Source: BOG-1155 sp050012495 (lineage in GTDB: Bacteria > Desulfobacterota > Syntrophorhabdia > Syntrophorhabdales > WCHB1-27). From it: a stretch of 64,000 nucleotides of DNA. Shown here in pieces: positions 52,006 through 60,608 of this stretch. The stretch is from the NCBI GenBank assembly GCA_050012495.1, contig JBEKHB010000011.1, positions 70,988-134,987 on the forward strand, read 5' to 3'. Below the pieces are notes generated by a model. It searched no databases and was not told where the DNA came from. It saw only the letters and a list, made by a program, of their open reading frames with translations. The position numbers were made by a program, and so were the translations under genes. Numbering within the stretch: the first letter of the stretch is position 1; each line of letters starts with the position of its first letter.

Positions 52006-53246
52006 TCTATAACCTGCTCATCCATGCTTGTCTCCCCTTCTTTTTCCTTTTCTCCCTCACGCAAAAAAAGATCAGGAGAACATTCCGTGAGCGTCTGCTC
52101 CCGGCCCCTGGGCGCAGCAGGCTGAAGGATGCCATATGGATACACGCCGCTTCGGTAGGAGAAGCGATCATCGCGGAAACGTTCATCAATTATGCGCGGC
52201 CAAGGGTGAAGAACGCGTTCATCGTGACGACAAACACTTACTATACCAGGGACCTGCTGCGGAAGAAGTTCGCAGGATCGTTAGACGTCTTCTCCCTGCC
52301 CTTTGACCTCCCCTACTCTCTCAAGCGCTTTATCGGCACGTCTACCTTCGCCGCCCTCCTTCTGGTAGAAACCGAGATCTGGCCGAATCTCATATGGACC
52401 GCGAGGGACAGGCACATACCTGTCTTCATCATCAACGGCCGCATCTCCGATGCCAGCGTAAGCCGTTATCAACACCTCTCTTTCTTTCTGCGGAGTCTGT
52501 TCTCTTCGGTGGAGCTTGTCCTCGCCCAATCGGAGGCGCAGGCTCAAAGGTTCGTATCCCTGGGCATGCCCTCCGCCAAGGTGGTCAATACGGGAAATCT
52601 CAAATACTACCGCGAGGCAAAGGACCTTCCGGCGGCACACCTTAAAGAGGATATCGTCGTCTTTGGCAGTATACGGGAAAAAGAGCTTCCAATCCTTATT
52701 CCCGTCATGGAGGCGCTCAGAGAGGAGTTTCCCCACGTCGCCATCTTCGTGGCGCCAAGGGAATTGACGTTGATTGCCGCCATTGAAAGACAGCTTCCGG
52801 ACACCTTCGCAGTCGTCCGCTATTCCACGGTTAAAGAGGAAGGAGTAAAGGGCGGGCGGGCGGTGGTGCTCGTCGACACCGTGGGTGATCTGGTCGCTCT
52901 TTATGCCAGGAGCCTCGTCGCCTTCGTGGGAGGAAGCCTGGCCCCATACGGCGGGCAAAACCTTCTTGAGCCCCTCTTCGTCGGGACCCCGGTGATTTTC
53001 GGCCCCCATGTGGAAAATTTCAGGGAGATCGCGGGCGAGGTGATGGCGCAGGGCGCCGGCTTCATGGTTGAAGACGGACCCGGGCTCCTGGGGAAGATCA
53101 GACTTGTGCTGAGCGACGCAGGCCTAAGGAAGGCGCTTGTTGACGCCGGCAGGCACGTGCTGGAAAGGCAAAGAGACGTCATGGAAAAGGCTGCCGGCCT
53201 TGTACTGGAGACAATATGGAAGAGTTCACCACCCTCGTCAGCCTGA
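51993..53246 (+). CDS. waaA: Kdo transferase WaaA (KdtA)
   Basis: 417 residues with an N-terminal membrane anchor, IWIHAASVGEAIIAETFI (the glutamate-containing Kdo-transferase motif), VETEIWPNLIWTARD and the C-terminal GGSLAPYGGQNLLEPLFVGT. It attaches Kdo to lipid IVA. It overlaps both neighbours, consistent with a tightly packed operon. Confidence 0.93.
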   Translation: MWRLIYNLLIHACLPFFFLFSLTQKKIRRTFRERLLPAPGRSRLKDAIWIHAASVGEAIIAETFINYARPRVKNAFIVTTNTYYTRDLLRKKFAGSLDVFSLPFDLPYSLKRFIGTSTFAALLLVETEIWPNLIWTARDRHIPVFIINGRISDASVSRYQHLSFFLRSLFSSVELVLAQSEAQAQRFVSLGMPSAKVVNTGNLKYYREAKDLPAAHLKEDIVVFGSIREKELPILIPVMEALREEFPHVAIFVAPRELTLIAAIERQLPDTFAVVRYSTVKEEGVKGGRAVVLVDTVGDLVALYARSLVAFVGGSLAPYGGQNLLEPLFVGTPVIFGPHVENFREIAGEVMAQGAGFMVEDGPGLLGKIRLVLSDAGLRKALVDAGRHVLERQRDVMEKAAGLVLETIWKSSPPSSA

Positions 53247-54070
53247 TGGAGACCCTTCGGGGTGAGCACGGCTGCCCCTGGGACAAGAAACAGACCGAGC
53301 AGGCCTTCAAGACGTTCCTCCTGGAAGAGGTGTACGAGCTGATCGAGGCGATTCAACACGAGGATTATGACGCAATGAAGGAGGAACTGGGGGACCTCCT
53401 CTTCCATATCGTCTTCATATGCCAGATCTGCAAGGAAAAGCAGCAGTTCGACATCAGGGAGGTGCTCCGTACAACCTTTGAGAAAATGTACGGGAGACAT
53501 CCTCATGTGTTCTCACCGGACGGCGATGAAATGCCGGTAGAGAAGCGGTGGGAAGAGATAAAAAAGACGGAGAAGGCAGGCTATTCCCCGGTCTCCCACG
53601 TGCCGAAGATACTCCCCGCCCTGCTGCGCGCCTACGTGATATCGAAAAGAGCGGCAAAGGTGGGATTTGACTGGGAGAAACTGGAGGATATCCATGAGAA
53701 GATGCGCGAAGAAATCGGGGAGCTGAAAAAGGCCGAGGCTTCATCTGTCCATGAAGAGATCGAAGAAGAGATCGGGGACCTCCTCTTCACGGTCGTCAAC
53801 ATCTCACGCAGGCATGGGATCGATCCGGAGAACGCGCTGCGGCTCACTATTGACAAGTTTCTCCGAAGGTTCGGTCACATAGAAAAGCACCTCGATGCGA
53901 CAAAAGGCGATCTAAAAACCATGGACGCCCTTTGGAACGAGATAAAGGAGCAGGAAAAAAAGGGAAATGAATCCCTTTTTATTCGACCTTCACGACGTTT
54001 GATGCCTGCGGACCCTTCGGCCCGCTCACAATTTCGAACTCCACCGCCTCTCCCGTCTTCAGAGTTTTAA
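53216..54070 (+). CDS. mazG: MazG nucleoside triphosphate pyrophosphohydrolase
   Basis: 284 residues with two MazG domains: HGCPWDKKQTEQAFKTFLLE and EELGDLLFHIVF in the first, then the EEIEEEIGDLLFTVVNISRR block in the second. It hydrolyses NTPs and removes damaged nucleotides. The MazG part should end near residue 253; the last 31 residues run through a bidirectional terminator into the antisense of the cold-shock gene, so a normal stop seems to have been lost. Confidence 0.88.
   Translation: MEEFTTLVSLMETLRGEHGCPWDKKQTEQAFKTFLLEEVYELIEAIQHEDYDAMKEELGDLLFHIVFICQICKEKQQFDIREVLRTTFEKMYGRHPHVFSPDGDEMPVEKRWEEIKKTEKAGYSPVSHVPKILPALLRAYVISKRAAKVGFDWEKLEDIHEKMREEIGELKKAEASSVHEEIEEEIGDLLFTVVNISRRHGIDPENALRLTIDKFLRRFGHIEKHLDATKGDLKTMDALWNEIKEQEKKGNESLFIRPSRRLMPADPSARSQFRTPPPLPSSEF
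53957..53980. terminator. Bidirectional terminator between mazG and csp
   Basis: AAAAAGGGA and TCCCTTTTT form a 9-bp stem with a 6-nt loop, U-rich on both strands. It ends the minus-strand csp transcript directly at its stop codon and could end the plus-strand operon, although the mazG frame reads through it. Confidence 0.7.
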
Positions 54071-54182
54071 ATCCGTTCTGGTTGATTGCGGAATAGTGCA
54101 CAAATACGTCCCCCCCCTCTTCCTGCTCGATAAACCCGTACCCCTTCGAATCGTTGAACCACTTCACCTTACCTACTGGCAT
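53979..54182 (-). CDS. Cold-shock-domain protein
   Basis: 67 residues, MPVGKVKWFNDSKGYGFI with RNP-1 (KGYGFI) and RNP-2 (DVFVHYSAI) motifs; an RNA chaperone of the CspA family. The start follows AAGGAG. The 3' 92 bp overlap the mazG reading frame on the other strand. Confidence 0.93.
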   Translation of the reverse strand: MPVGKVKWFNDSKGYGFIEQEEGGDVFVHYSAINQNGFKTLKTGEAVEFEIVSGPKGPQASNVVKVE

Positions 54183-54312
54183 ACCGCTAAACTCCTTTCT
54201 GAAAAAGTCACTTATTAGTGCTGAATCTAATGATAAGGAATCCACAAACTCTCTGTCAAGAAAAATGTTAAAAAACTTTAATGTTTTTTATTCCGGGCAG
54301 ACTTTGCAGGAA

Positions 54313-54687
54313 TTATCCATACCCCAGCTCGGCGAGCCTCTCCTCGTCCATACCGATATAGTGCGCCACCTCGTGGACTACCGTTATCTCTATCTGCTCC
54401 TCCAGCTCCTCCACGGTCTCAGCCATCTCTTCCAAAGGTCCCTGGAACAGGAATATCGTGTCGGGGTAGAGGGGGGGCGCGGTAATGGAACGCTCTATCA
54501 ATGCGACGCCCCGAAAGAGGCCCAGCAGCTCGTCGCCCGGCCTTAGCCCCATCTCCTTTCGCATTTCACGGGAGGGTCTCGGCAGAACGGATATGACGAG
54601 ATTATCCAGGTGCTTCCGTATCTCCTCGGGGATGCGCGCCACCGCTCTCTTTACGATCCCGTCAAATCTCTTTTCAGGTACTTTCAT
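54313..54687 (-). CDS. Zincin-like metallopeptidase family protein
   Basis: 124 residues from MKVPEKRFDGIV, with VVHEVAHYIGMDEERLAELG near the C-terminus: the HExxHxxGxxE zinc site of the small PF06262-type zincins. The protease substrate is unknown. A GTG four codons upstream is an alternative start. Confidence 0.85.
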   Translation of the reverse strand: MKVPEKRFDGIVKRAVARIPEEIRKHLDNLVISVLPRPSREMRKEMGLRPGDELLGLFRGVALIERSITAPPLYPDTIFLFQGPLEEMAETVEELEEQIEITVVHEVAHYIGMDEERLAELGYG

Positions 54688-54838
54688 CTGTGCCCGCACC
54701 CCGCGTCACATCACCATTTCTTTCTATCTATGGTGCTTTTTGTTCGGTCGGCTCAGTTCCGTGCACGCAGCACCAGCCGGAATACTATAAAAATAGTATA
54801 CTATATGCTTAAACGACGTGCGCAAACGCGCTTTTAGG

Positions 54839-55537
54839 ATGGCGGAGATGATAAAGGGGATCTTTCGCGTGGCAGGCGCGGACATCACGGACCAAAGGGA
54901 CTGCAACGTCTACCTGCTCGATCTGGACCGGGAAGCAGTGCTCATCGACACCGGGTTCGGCGCGGCATTCGACAGGATGGTTGCCAACATCGAGGACAAA
55001 GGCATCTCACCCTCGCGGATATCAACCGCGATCCTCACCCATTGCCACGTCGACCATATTGGTGCTGCTGCCCGGGTGCGGGAGCAATTCGGCAGCCGTC
55101 TTGTCATGCACGAGCTGGACGCTGAAATTGTCGAGCGTGGGGACAACAGGTTGACCGCCGCATTCTGCTTTGAGATCGTCTTCCGCCCACTGGCCATTGA
55201 CACGAGATTAACGGGCTCCGGAGGCATGATCCCCTTCACCGGCCAGGACCTCTCTTTCTTGCACATACCCGGCCATACCCCCGGCTCCATCTCCCTGTAC
55301 GCCGATAGCGGCGGCACGAGGATTCTCTTCGGCCAGGACATCAGCGCCCCCCTCCGCGAGGAATTTGACTGCGACATGGTTGCATGGCGCCGCTCCATGG
55401 AAGAGCTCCTGGCGTTGAAGGCCGATGTGCTCTGTGACGGTCATTCAGGCATCTATCAACCCGCCCGCGCCGTCGCCGCGTATATTCGGCACTTTATCAC
55501 GCTGTATGGGGAAAAAGGGGCAGGGGAGGACCGATAA
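54839..55537 (+). CDS. MBL-fold metallo-hydrolase (glyoxalase II-like)
   Basis: About 232 residues with VLIDTGFGAAFDRM, the zinc motif THCHVDHIGA, FLHIPGHTPGSISLY, GQDISAP and CDGHSGIY, a full MBL site. It resembles hydroxyacylglutathione-hydrolase-like enzymes; the substrate is not known. An ATG three codons later is an alternative start. It diverges from the zincin gene and ends at a perfect hairpin. Confidence 0.83.
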   Translation: MAEMIKGIFRVAGADITDQRDCNVYLLDLDREAVLIDTGFGAAFDRMVANIEDKGISPSRISTAILTHCHVDHIGAAARVREQFGSRLVMHELDAEIVERGDNRLTAAFCFEIVFRPLAIDTRLTGSGGMIPFTGQDLSFLHIPGHTPGSISLYADSGGTRILFGQDISAPLREEFDCDMVAWRRSMEELLALKADVLCDGHSGIYQPARAVAAYIRHFITLYGEKGAGEDR

Positions 55538-55552
55538 TCCTCCCCCTCTCTT

Positions 55553-55589
55553 AAGAATAGGTCCTATAGGACTTATAAGACCTATTCTT
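55553..55589. terminator. Perfect inverted repeat between convergent genes
   Basis: AAGAATAGGTC and GACCTATTCTT form a perfect 11-bp stem, with CTATAG inside the loop. It separates the plus-strand MBL gene from the minus-strand catabolic operon and probably ends both transcripts, although the T-run is short. Confidence 0.6.
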
Positions 55590-55593
55590 CTCA

Positions 55594-55773
55594 TCAATAT
55601 ATATCCTTCACGTCGCTTATGTTCATCTCGAGCATTGCCGTGCTTGCGAGGAGTCGCACCAGGTTCTTCTTAACCGCTTCGATCTCCCCTCCCATGACCA
55701 TCAGCTCCTCTGCCGTCTTGCGCAGAAGCTGTATCTTTTCGTCCATCTCTTTTACCTTGTATTGAGCATTCAC
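55594..55773 (-). CDS. Small coiled-coil-like protein downstream of the phenylacetate-CoA ligase gene
   Basis: A 59-residue frame from a GTG 8 nt after a perfect AGGAGG. The sequence (NAQYKVKEMDEKIQLLRKTA, then AVKKNLVRLLASTAMLEMNI) has heptad-like hydrophobics and high charge. It follows the ligase by 16 bp and ends the operon. The family is not recognised; the strong ribosome-binding site is the main reason to think it is real. Confidence 0.6.
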   Translation of the reverse strand: MNAQYKVKEMDEKIQLLRKTAEELMVMGGEIEAVKKNLVRLLASTAMLEMNISDVKDIY

Positions 55774-55789
55774 TGTAACGACCTCCTGA

Positions 55790-57118
55790 TTAGTGTTGTC
55801 TCATGTCTTTGAATCTCTTCGCTTTCACTTGATACCGGGGAAGGCTTTCATAGGGATGGACCTCGATCTTGTAACCCAGGTTCGTCCTCACCCTCAGCTC
55901 GTCCTTGAGCCGTGCCAGTATGGATTCCTTTTGGCTTTCATGGCCCGGCCTGATCTCTATCTTCAGCGCGATGTCATCGATGTCGCCTTTCTTGGTGACG
56001 ATGACTTCGTACTCATCACTCAGCTCGCTGAAGCTTCTCACTACCTCTTCTATGGCGGTGGGCGCCAGAAGCACGCCTTTCACCTTGGTAATGTCATCGG
56101 ACCTGCCCACAACGCCGCCATCGATCATCCGGAAGGTGCGGCCGCATGCGCACGTATAATCGGCCCAGCGAATCACGTCCTTCGAGTCGAAGCGGATGCA
56201 AGGTTTTGCCCTCCGGTCAAAAGCGGTAATGATCATCTTGCCGGTCTTCATCGGCTCATCGATCAGCTCACCGGTATCGACATCCTCTATCTCTACGAGG
56301 AACATGGCCTCGTTGATGTGGAGGCCTTTCTGTTCCGTGCACATGTAGCTCCACGCGCCGATTTCCGTGGCGCCGATGTGGTCGTATACCTTTGCTCCCC
56401 ATGCGTCCTCGATGCGCTGCCTGGTCGTCAGGATGCTTGCGCCCGGCTCGCCGGCGCAGGTGATTCTCTGAATCCCTATGCTTCTCGGGTCTATGCCTAT
56501 CTTCCGGCTGGTGTCTGCCATGCCGAGGACATACGTCGGGGTAGCTCCAAAGGAGGTGCACCTCAGCTCCTTCATCTTCATGATGCGCGCCTCCGTGTCG
56601 AGGACGCCGCCGGGCACCACCTCGCACCCTAACTTTTCAGCCCCATAGTGGGCGGCCCAGAAGGCAACGAAGATGTTGTAGCCGAAGGGGACGAAAAAAC
56701 GGTCCGTATCCCTGTAACCCTGGGCGTAGAGGATATACGCCCAGCACTCGGCCCACCATTCCCAGTCCTGCCACGTATCCGCCTGGTATACCGGCGTGCC
56801 CGTGGTCCCGCTCGTCTGGCGGAACTCCGTAACCTGCGAAAGGGGTACGGCGAGTATGTCGCCATAAGGGAAAGGCTCCCTGCTCTGTACATCCCTGAGC
56901 ATGCCCTTGTCGATCTTCGGGACTTTTCTGATATCGGCCGGCGTCTTGATATCGCCCGGCTCGATTCCCGCATTCTTATAGAGCGCGCGGTAAAAGGGTG
57001 AGTTGTTGTAGGCCCACTCGAAAATACGCCGGAACTTTTTTAGCTGCAGCTCCTTCAGTTTTTCCGGGGGCAGCGTCTCCAGCACCGGATTCCAGTAACT
57101 ACTCATATCCTTACCCAT
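55790..57118 (-). CDS. Phenylacetate-CoA ligase (PaaK family)
   Basis: 442 residues. FEWAYNNSPFYRALYKNAGI is the PaaK opening, with the AMP-binding P-loop QTSGTTGTP, the adenine-binding region YDHIGATEIGAW and FRMIDGGVVGRSDDITKVKG near the C-terminal domain. PaaK homologues activate phenylacetate and related aryl acids to CoA esters, so an aromatic acid is the likely substrate. Same strand as the acyl-CoA synthetase and Liv importer upstream, with a 177-bp gap holding nothing recognised. Confidence 0.85.
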   Translation of the reverse strand: MGKDMSSYWNPVLETLPPEKLKELQLKKFRRIFEWAYNNSPFYRALYKNAGIEPGDIKTPADIRKVPKIDKGMLRDVQSREPFPYGDILAVPLSQVTEFRQTSGTTGTPVYQADTWQDWEWWAECWAYILYAQGYRDTDRFFVPFGYNIFVAFWAAHYGAEKLGCEVVPGGVLDTEARIMKMKELRCTSFGATPTYVLGMADTSRKIGIDPRSIGIQRITCAGEPGASILTTRQRIEDAWGAKVYDHIGATEIGAWSYMCTEQKGLHINEAMFLVEIEDVDTGELIDEPMKTGKMIITAFDRRAKPCIRFDSKDVIRWADYTCACGRTFRMIDGGVVGRSDDITKVKGVLLAPTAIEEVVRSFSELSDEYEVIVTKKGDIDDIALKIEIRPGHESQKESILARLKDELRVRTNLGYKIEVHPYESLPRYQVKAKRFKDMRQH

Positions 57119-57295
57119 GAAACAGTCCTCCTCCTTGCGATGATTTTTTCAATCCGCGGTTCCCATGATCCCCACGGCCGACGTCTCTGTCTTACGACGA
57201 CGGTACTAGATGCTTCCGTTTCATCCCCCGGGCGGTCTTCTCCTCAACCATAGCGCCATATGCGTCAGGACCACAATTCATAATTCACGCTGCGG

Positions 57296-58918
57296 TCACC
57301 CCTTCTCTTCGTGGCGCTTCCTTTCTTCCCGCCTCATCTCTCTCCTCAGCAGTTTACCCACCTTGGACTTCGGCAGCATATCCCTGAACTCTATGTAGCC
57401 CGGTATCTTATACGAGGCAAGACGCTCCCGGCACCAATGGATCAGGTCGTAACCCGTCACTCCCTTCACATCCTGCTTGAGGACGACGAAGCACTTTATT
57501 CTCTCCCCTACCCTTTCATCCGGGACGCCTACGGCGCATGCGGCGAGCACTGCGGGATGCTCCTGCAGGGCAGCTTCAATCTCGGAGGAAGAGACGCGGT
57601 ACCCCTTATGTTTTATGGTATCCGCCGTCCGGTCGACGAAGTAGAGGAAGCCATCCTCATCTACGCTCACGACGTCGCCTGTCCTGTACCATTGTGACCC
57701 ATCGATCCTGAGAAATGCCTCGGCCGTTTCCTCCGCCTTATTCCAGTATGCATCTACCATATGGGCCGAGGAGACAATAAGCTCGCCTGCCTCTCCCGGC
57801 GGTACCGGCGCCAATGACGCCTCATCGATGATTTTCACTTTCTTTGTCCTGACCACCCTGCCGATCGTGCCCGCGGGCCTCGGCTCGTCCACGGGGCACA
57901 TGGTGACGCCGCCGCACGTCTCGGTGGCCCCGTAGCCTTCGTATATCTCACGACCGAACTTCTCCTTCCATCGGCGGGCTATCTCATGGGGAAGGACATC
58001 CCCGCCGCACATGCAGTAGACAAGGGAAGAGAGATCGTAGAAATCGACTCTATCGTGATCGAGGATCATCCGGTAGAGTGCGGGGACACCGAAGAAGGTC
58101 TTCGCTTTATAGAGCTGCACGGAAAACAGCAGTGCGTCGACATTGACCTTGGGCATCAGGATCACGCAGTCTCCCGTCGTGATCAGAGGCCCGAGTCCGA
58201 AGACCTGGCCCAGGATATGGAAGAGCGGCCCTCCCTGGAGGATCACGTTTTCCGAAGGTGGAACGATGGGGTAGGCGATCTCGAGCTGCGCTTTGACCGA
58301 CTCCAGAAACAGGGCGTGGTTGATGGGTACCCCCTTCGGGTTCTTCGTCGTCCCCCCTGTGTAGAGCATCTGCAGCATTGCATGCGCGTCTACACGGGCG
58401 CCCTCCATGGTAACCCGCTTCTTCATGATGTCCGTCAACATGCTGATGCCCCGGCCCTTTTCGATCCTCCCCTCCGGTATCCGGTCGAAGGCCTTTCCTA
58501 TGAGCCGCTTATAGCGCGGCAGAAGGTCGGCCATCCTGCTCACGATGATGTTGTCCAGGCCGCCTTCCGTCTTCAGCTCCTTGGCATAGCCGAAGTTCGT
58601 ATCCGCGCAGATAACGGTGCGGGCGCCGGAGTCGCCTGCGATGTATCTCAGGTCGCGGGACGTGTAGATGGGGGCAATCGGAATTGCGACAGCGCCGATT
58701 TTTTGGATCGAGAGCCAGCTTATCACCCACTGGGGCGTATTGGGCAGGTAAATGATTATCTTGTCCCCTTCTTTTATGCCCAGTGATTTGAATCCCACCG
58801 AGAGGGACTCGACGGCTTCGAAAAGATCACCGTACGTGAGCACCTCACCGAGGTAGATGACGGCCGGCTTCCCCCTATGCTGTTCTACCGCCTGCCGGAA
58901 AGATTCGTAGACGTTCAT
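57296..58918 (-). CDS. AMP-dependent acyl-CoA synthetase
   Basis: 540 residues with the P-loop YTGGTTKNPKGVP, YGATETCGG, WYRTGDVV and the lysine region DTIKHKGYRVSSSEIE; full-length ANL enzyme. It resembles long-chain or aryl acid CoA ligases. Coupled to the Liv importer, it probably activates the imported acid. A single ATG start, MNVYESFRQAVEQH, is clear. Confidence 0.85.
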   Translation of the reverse strand: MNVYESFRQAVEQHRGKPAVIYLGEVLTYGDLFEAVESLSVGFKSLGIKEGDKIIIYLPNTPQWVISWLSIQKIGAVAIPIAPIYTSRDLRYIAGDSGARTVICADTNFGYAKELKTEGGLDNIIVSRMADLLPRYKRLIGKAFDRIPEGRIEKGRGISMLTDIMKKRVTMEGARVDAHAMLQMLYTGGTTKNPKGVPINHALFLESVKAQLEIAYPIVPPSENVILQGGPLFHILGQVFGLGPLITTGDCVILMPKVNVDALLFSVQLYKAKTFFGVPALYRMILDHDRVDFYDLSSLVYCMCGGDVLPHEIARRWKEKFGREIYEGYGATETCGGVTMCPVDEPRPAGTIGRVVRTKKVKIIDEASLAPVPPGEAGELIVSSAHMVDAYWNKAEETAEAFLRIDGSQWYRTGDVVSVDEDGFLYFVDRTADTIKHKGYRVSSSEIEAALQEHPAVLAACAVGVPDERVGERIKCFVVLKQDVKGVTGYDLIHWCRERLASYKIPGYIEFRDMLPKSKVGKLLRREMRREERKRHEEKG

Positions 58919-58924
58919 TTCGAC

Positions 58925-59698
58925 TCACACTCCAAAATAGGCTGCCTTGATCTCGGGGTTGTTATAGAGCTCGTCCCCGGTCCCCTCGAGGCTAAGCATG
59001 CCGTTTTCGAGGACATATCCCCTGTCGATGATGGGCAGCACGGGCCTCGCGAATTGTTCGCAGAGCAGGATAGTCACCCCTGCTTCCTTTCTGATCGTCA
59101 CGATGGATTCTATGAGCTTCACCTGTATTGCGGGGGCGAGGCCCAGAAGCGGCTCATCGAGGAGCATCAACCTGGGCTTCGGCATGAGGGACATGCCGAT
59201 AGCGAGCATCTGCTGCTCACCGCCGCTCAGAAATCCCGCTTTCCTTTTTCGGATGGGGTGAAGGGCAGGGAACATCTGATAGACATAGGCTATACGCCCT
59301 TTCACCTCTCCCCCCGGCAAAAGGTACGCAGCTATCCTGAGATTCTCTTCCACATCGCTTTCAACAAAAACCGGATGTCTTTCGCGGGAGAGCACCATGC
59401 CCATCTTCACGCGCTCATCGGCCCATACGTGCGTGATATCTTTACCCAGGAACGATATGGTCCCGACTATCGTGATCCTCTCGCCGCCCCTGCGCTGCTC
59501 CTTCAGCTTCGTATCGAGAATGAGCCCGGAGACGGTATTCAACAGGGTGGTTTTCCCGGCGCTGTTCGAGCCTATGAGCCCCACTATCTCGCCCTCGTCC
59601 ACATGGATTGACAGCTCGTTGACGGCGAGGGCATTCTCGTAAAAGACCATCAATTTATCGATCTTCAGCATAGCCGCGACCCCGCGCAAGCCACCCAC
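58925..59698 (-). CDS. livF: Branched-chain-type ABC ATPase (LivF family), second importer
   Basis: Walker A GSNSAGKTT, signature LSGGEQQMLAIGMSL and Walker B LMLLDEPLLGLAP. I chose the GTG at 59698 because GGAGG lies 6 nt before it; the more usual LivF beginning (MLKIDKLMVFY) is nine codons later and lacks a site of its own. About 257 residues. Ser replaces Gly in the Walker A loop. Confidence 0.85.
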   Translation of the reverse strand: MGGLRGVAAMLKIDKLMVFYENALAVNELSIHVDEGEIVGLIGSNSAGKTTLLNTVSGLILDTKLKEQRRGGERITIVGTISFLGKDITHVWADERVKMGMVLSRERHPVFVESDVEENLRIAAYLLPGGEVKGRIAYVYQMFPALHPIRKRKAGFLSGGEQQMLAIGMSLMPKPRLMLLDEPLLGLAPAIQVKLIESIVTIRKEAGVTILLCEQFARPVLPIIDRGYVLENGMLSLEGTGDELYNNPEIKAAYFGV

Positions 59699-59699
59699 C

Positions 59700-60443
59700 C
59701 TACACCTCCACGCCGAGATAGGCCCGCTTCACCTCTTCATCTTCCAGTATCTCTTTCGGAGGCCCCTCTTTTATTTTCTTGCCGTAGCTGAGGACGATCA
59801 CCTTATCGGCGATACGGAAAAGCTCCTTCAGCCTGTGCTCCACCATAATGACGGTCTTTCCCTCGATGAGGAGCTTTTCGATAATGGGGACGATGCTCAT
59901 GACCTCCGCTATTGAAAGACCGGAGAATAGCTCGTCGAGGATAAAAACCTCGCTCTGGAGGGCTATCAACCGCGCCAGCTCCAGCCTTTTGAGATAACCG
60001 TGGGGTAAGGCGCTGGCGGGCTTGTAGGGTACCGAAGAGTCCCTTTCGAAACCGACCTCTTCCAGTAAATCCAGGGCCGTTGCGTCCTTGTCGCCGTAAG
60101 CGCCCACCGACGAGGCCCTGACCCTCGGTGAAGAAAGGGGCACGATCAAGTTCTTATACGCGGGGAGATGGAAGAAAGGCTTCACCATCTGGAAGGCCCT
60201 TCCGATCCCCATGTTGCTCACCTTGTAAGGGGGCCGCCCCGTCAGTTCCCTGCCCTTGAAAAGGACGCTGCCCTTGTCCGGTTTGACGAAACCGGTGACG
60301 ATATTGACCAGCGTCGTTTTCCCTGACCCGTTAGGCCCGATAATCCCGAGGAGCGTGTGTTCCTCCACATTGACGCTCACCCCTTCTATCGCGGTGACGC
60401 CTCCGAAGGTTTTCGTCACGTTTTTGATCTCAAGCAGGCTCAT
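59700..60443 (-). CDS. livG: Branched-chain-type ABC ATPase (LivG family), second importer
   Basis: 247 residues from MSLLEIKNVTKTFGG. Walker A is GPNGSGKTT and Walker B VFILDELFSGLS. The signature loop is unusual (LPHGYLKRLELARLI), and Leu replaces the Pro after DE. No good ribosome-binding site precedes the ATG: a GGAGG lies about 30 nt upstream inside a 66-bp tandem repeat whose hairpin could bring it nearer. Confidence 0.83.
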   Translation of the reverse strand: MSLLEIKNVTKTFGGVTAIEGVSVNVEEHTLLGIIGPNGSGKTTLVNIVTGFVKPDKGSVLFKGRELTGRPPYKVSNMGIGRAFQMVKPFFHLPAYKNLIVPLSSPRVRASSVGAYGDKDATALDLLEEVGFERDSSVPYKPASALPHGYLKRLELARLIALQSEVFILDELFSGLSIAEVMSIVPIIEKLLIEGKTVIMVEHRLKELFRIADKVIVLSYGKKIKEGPPKEILEDEEVKRAYLGVEV

Positions 60444-60452
60444 GTGTCTATT

Positions 60453-60600
60453 ACCGGGGCTCAGCGCCCCCTCCAGCGGCAAAGCCGTTGGAGCCTCCCC
60501 CCTCATCTAAGACATTTCACCGGGGCTCAGCGCCCCCTCCAGCGGCAAAGCCGTTGGAGCCTCCCCCCTCATCTAAGACATTTCACCGGGGCTCAGCGCC
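60453..60600. repeat. 66-bp tandem repeat upstream of livG
   Basis: The unit begins ACCGGGGCTCAGCGCCCC, includes CTCCAGCGGC-AAA-GCCGTTGGAG, and repeats at 60453, 60519 and 60585 (two full units and part of a third) with near-perfect identity. Each unit has two hairpins. It fills the gap between livM and livG. There are no spacer differences as in CRISPR. Confidence 0.85.
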
Positions 60601-60608
60601 CCGTCCGC

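Noticed and set aside
60453..60600. CRISPR array
   Set aside because: Units are 66 bp, directly adjacent and identical throughout; there are no unique spacers and no cas genes.
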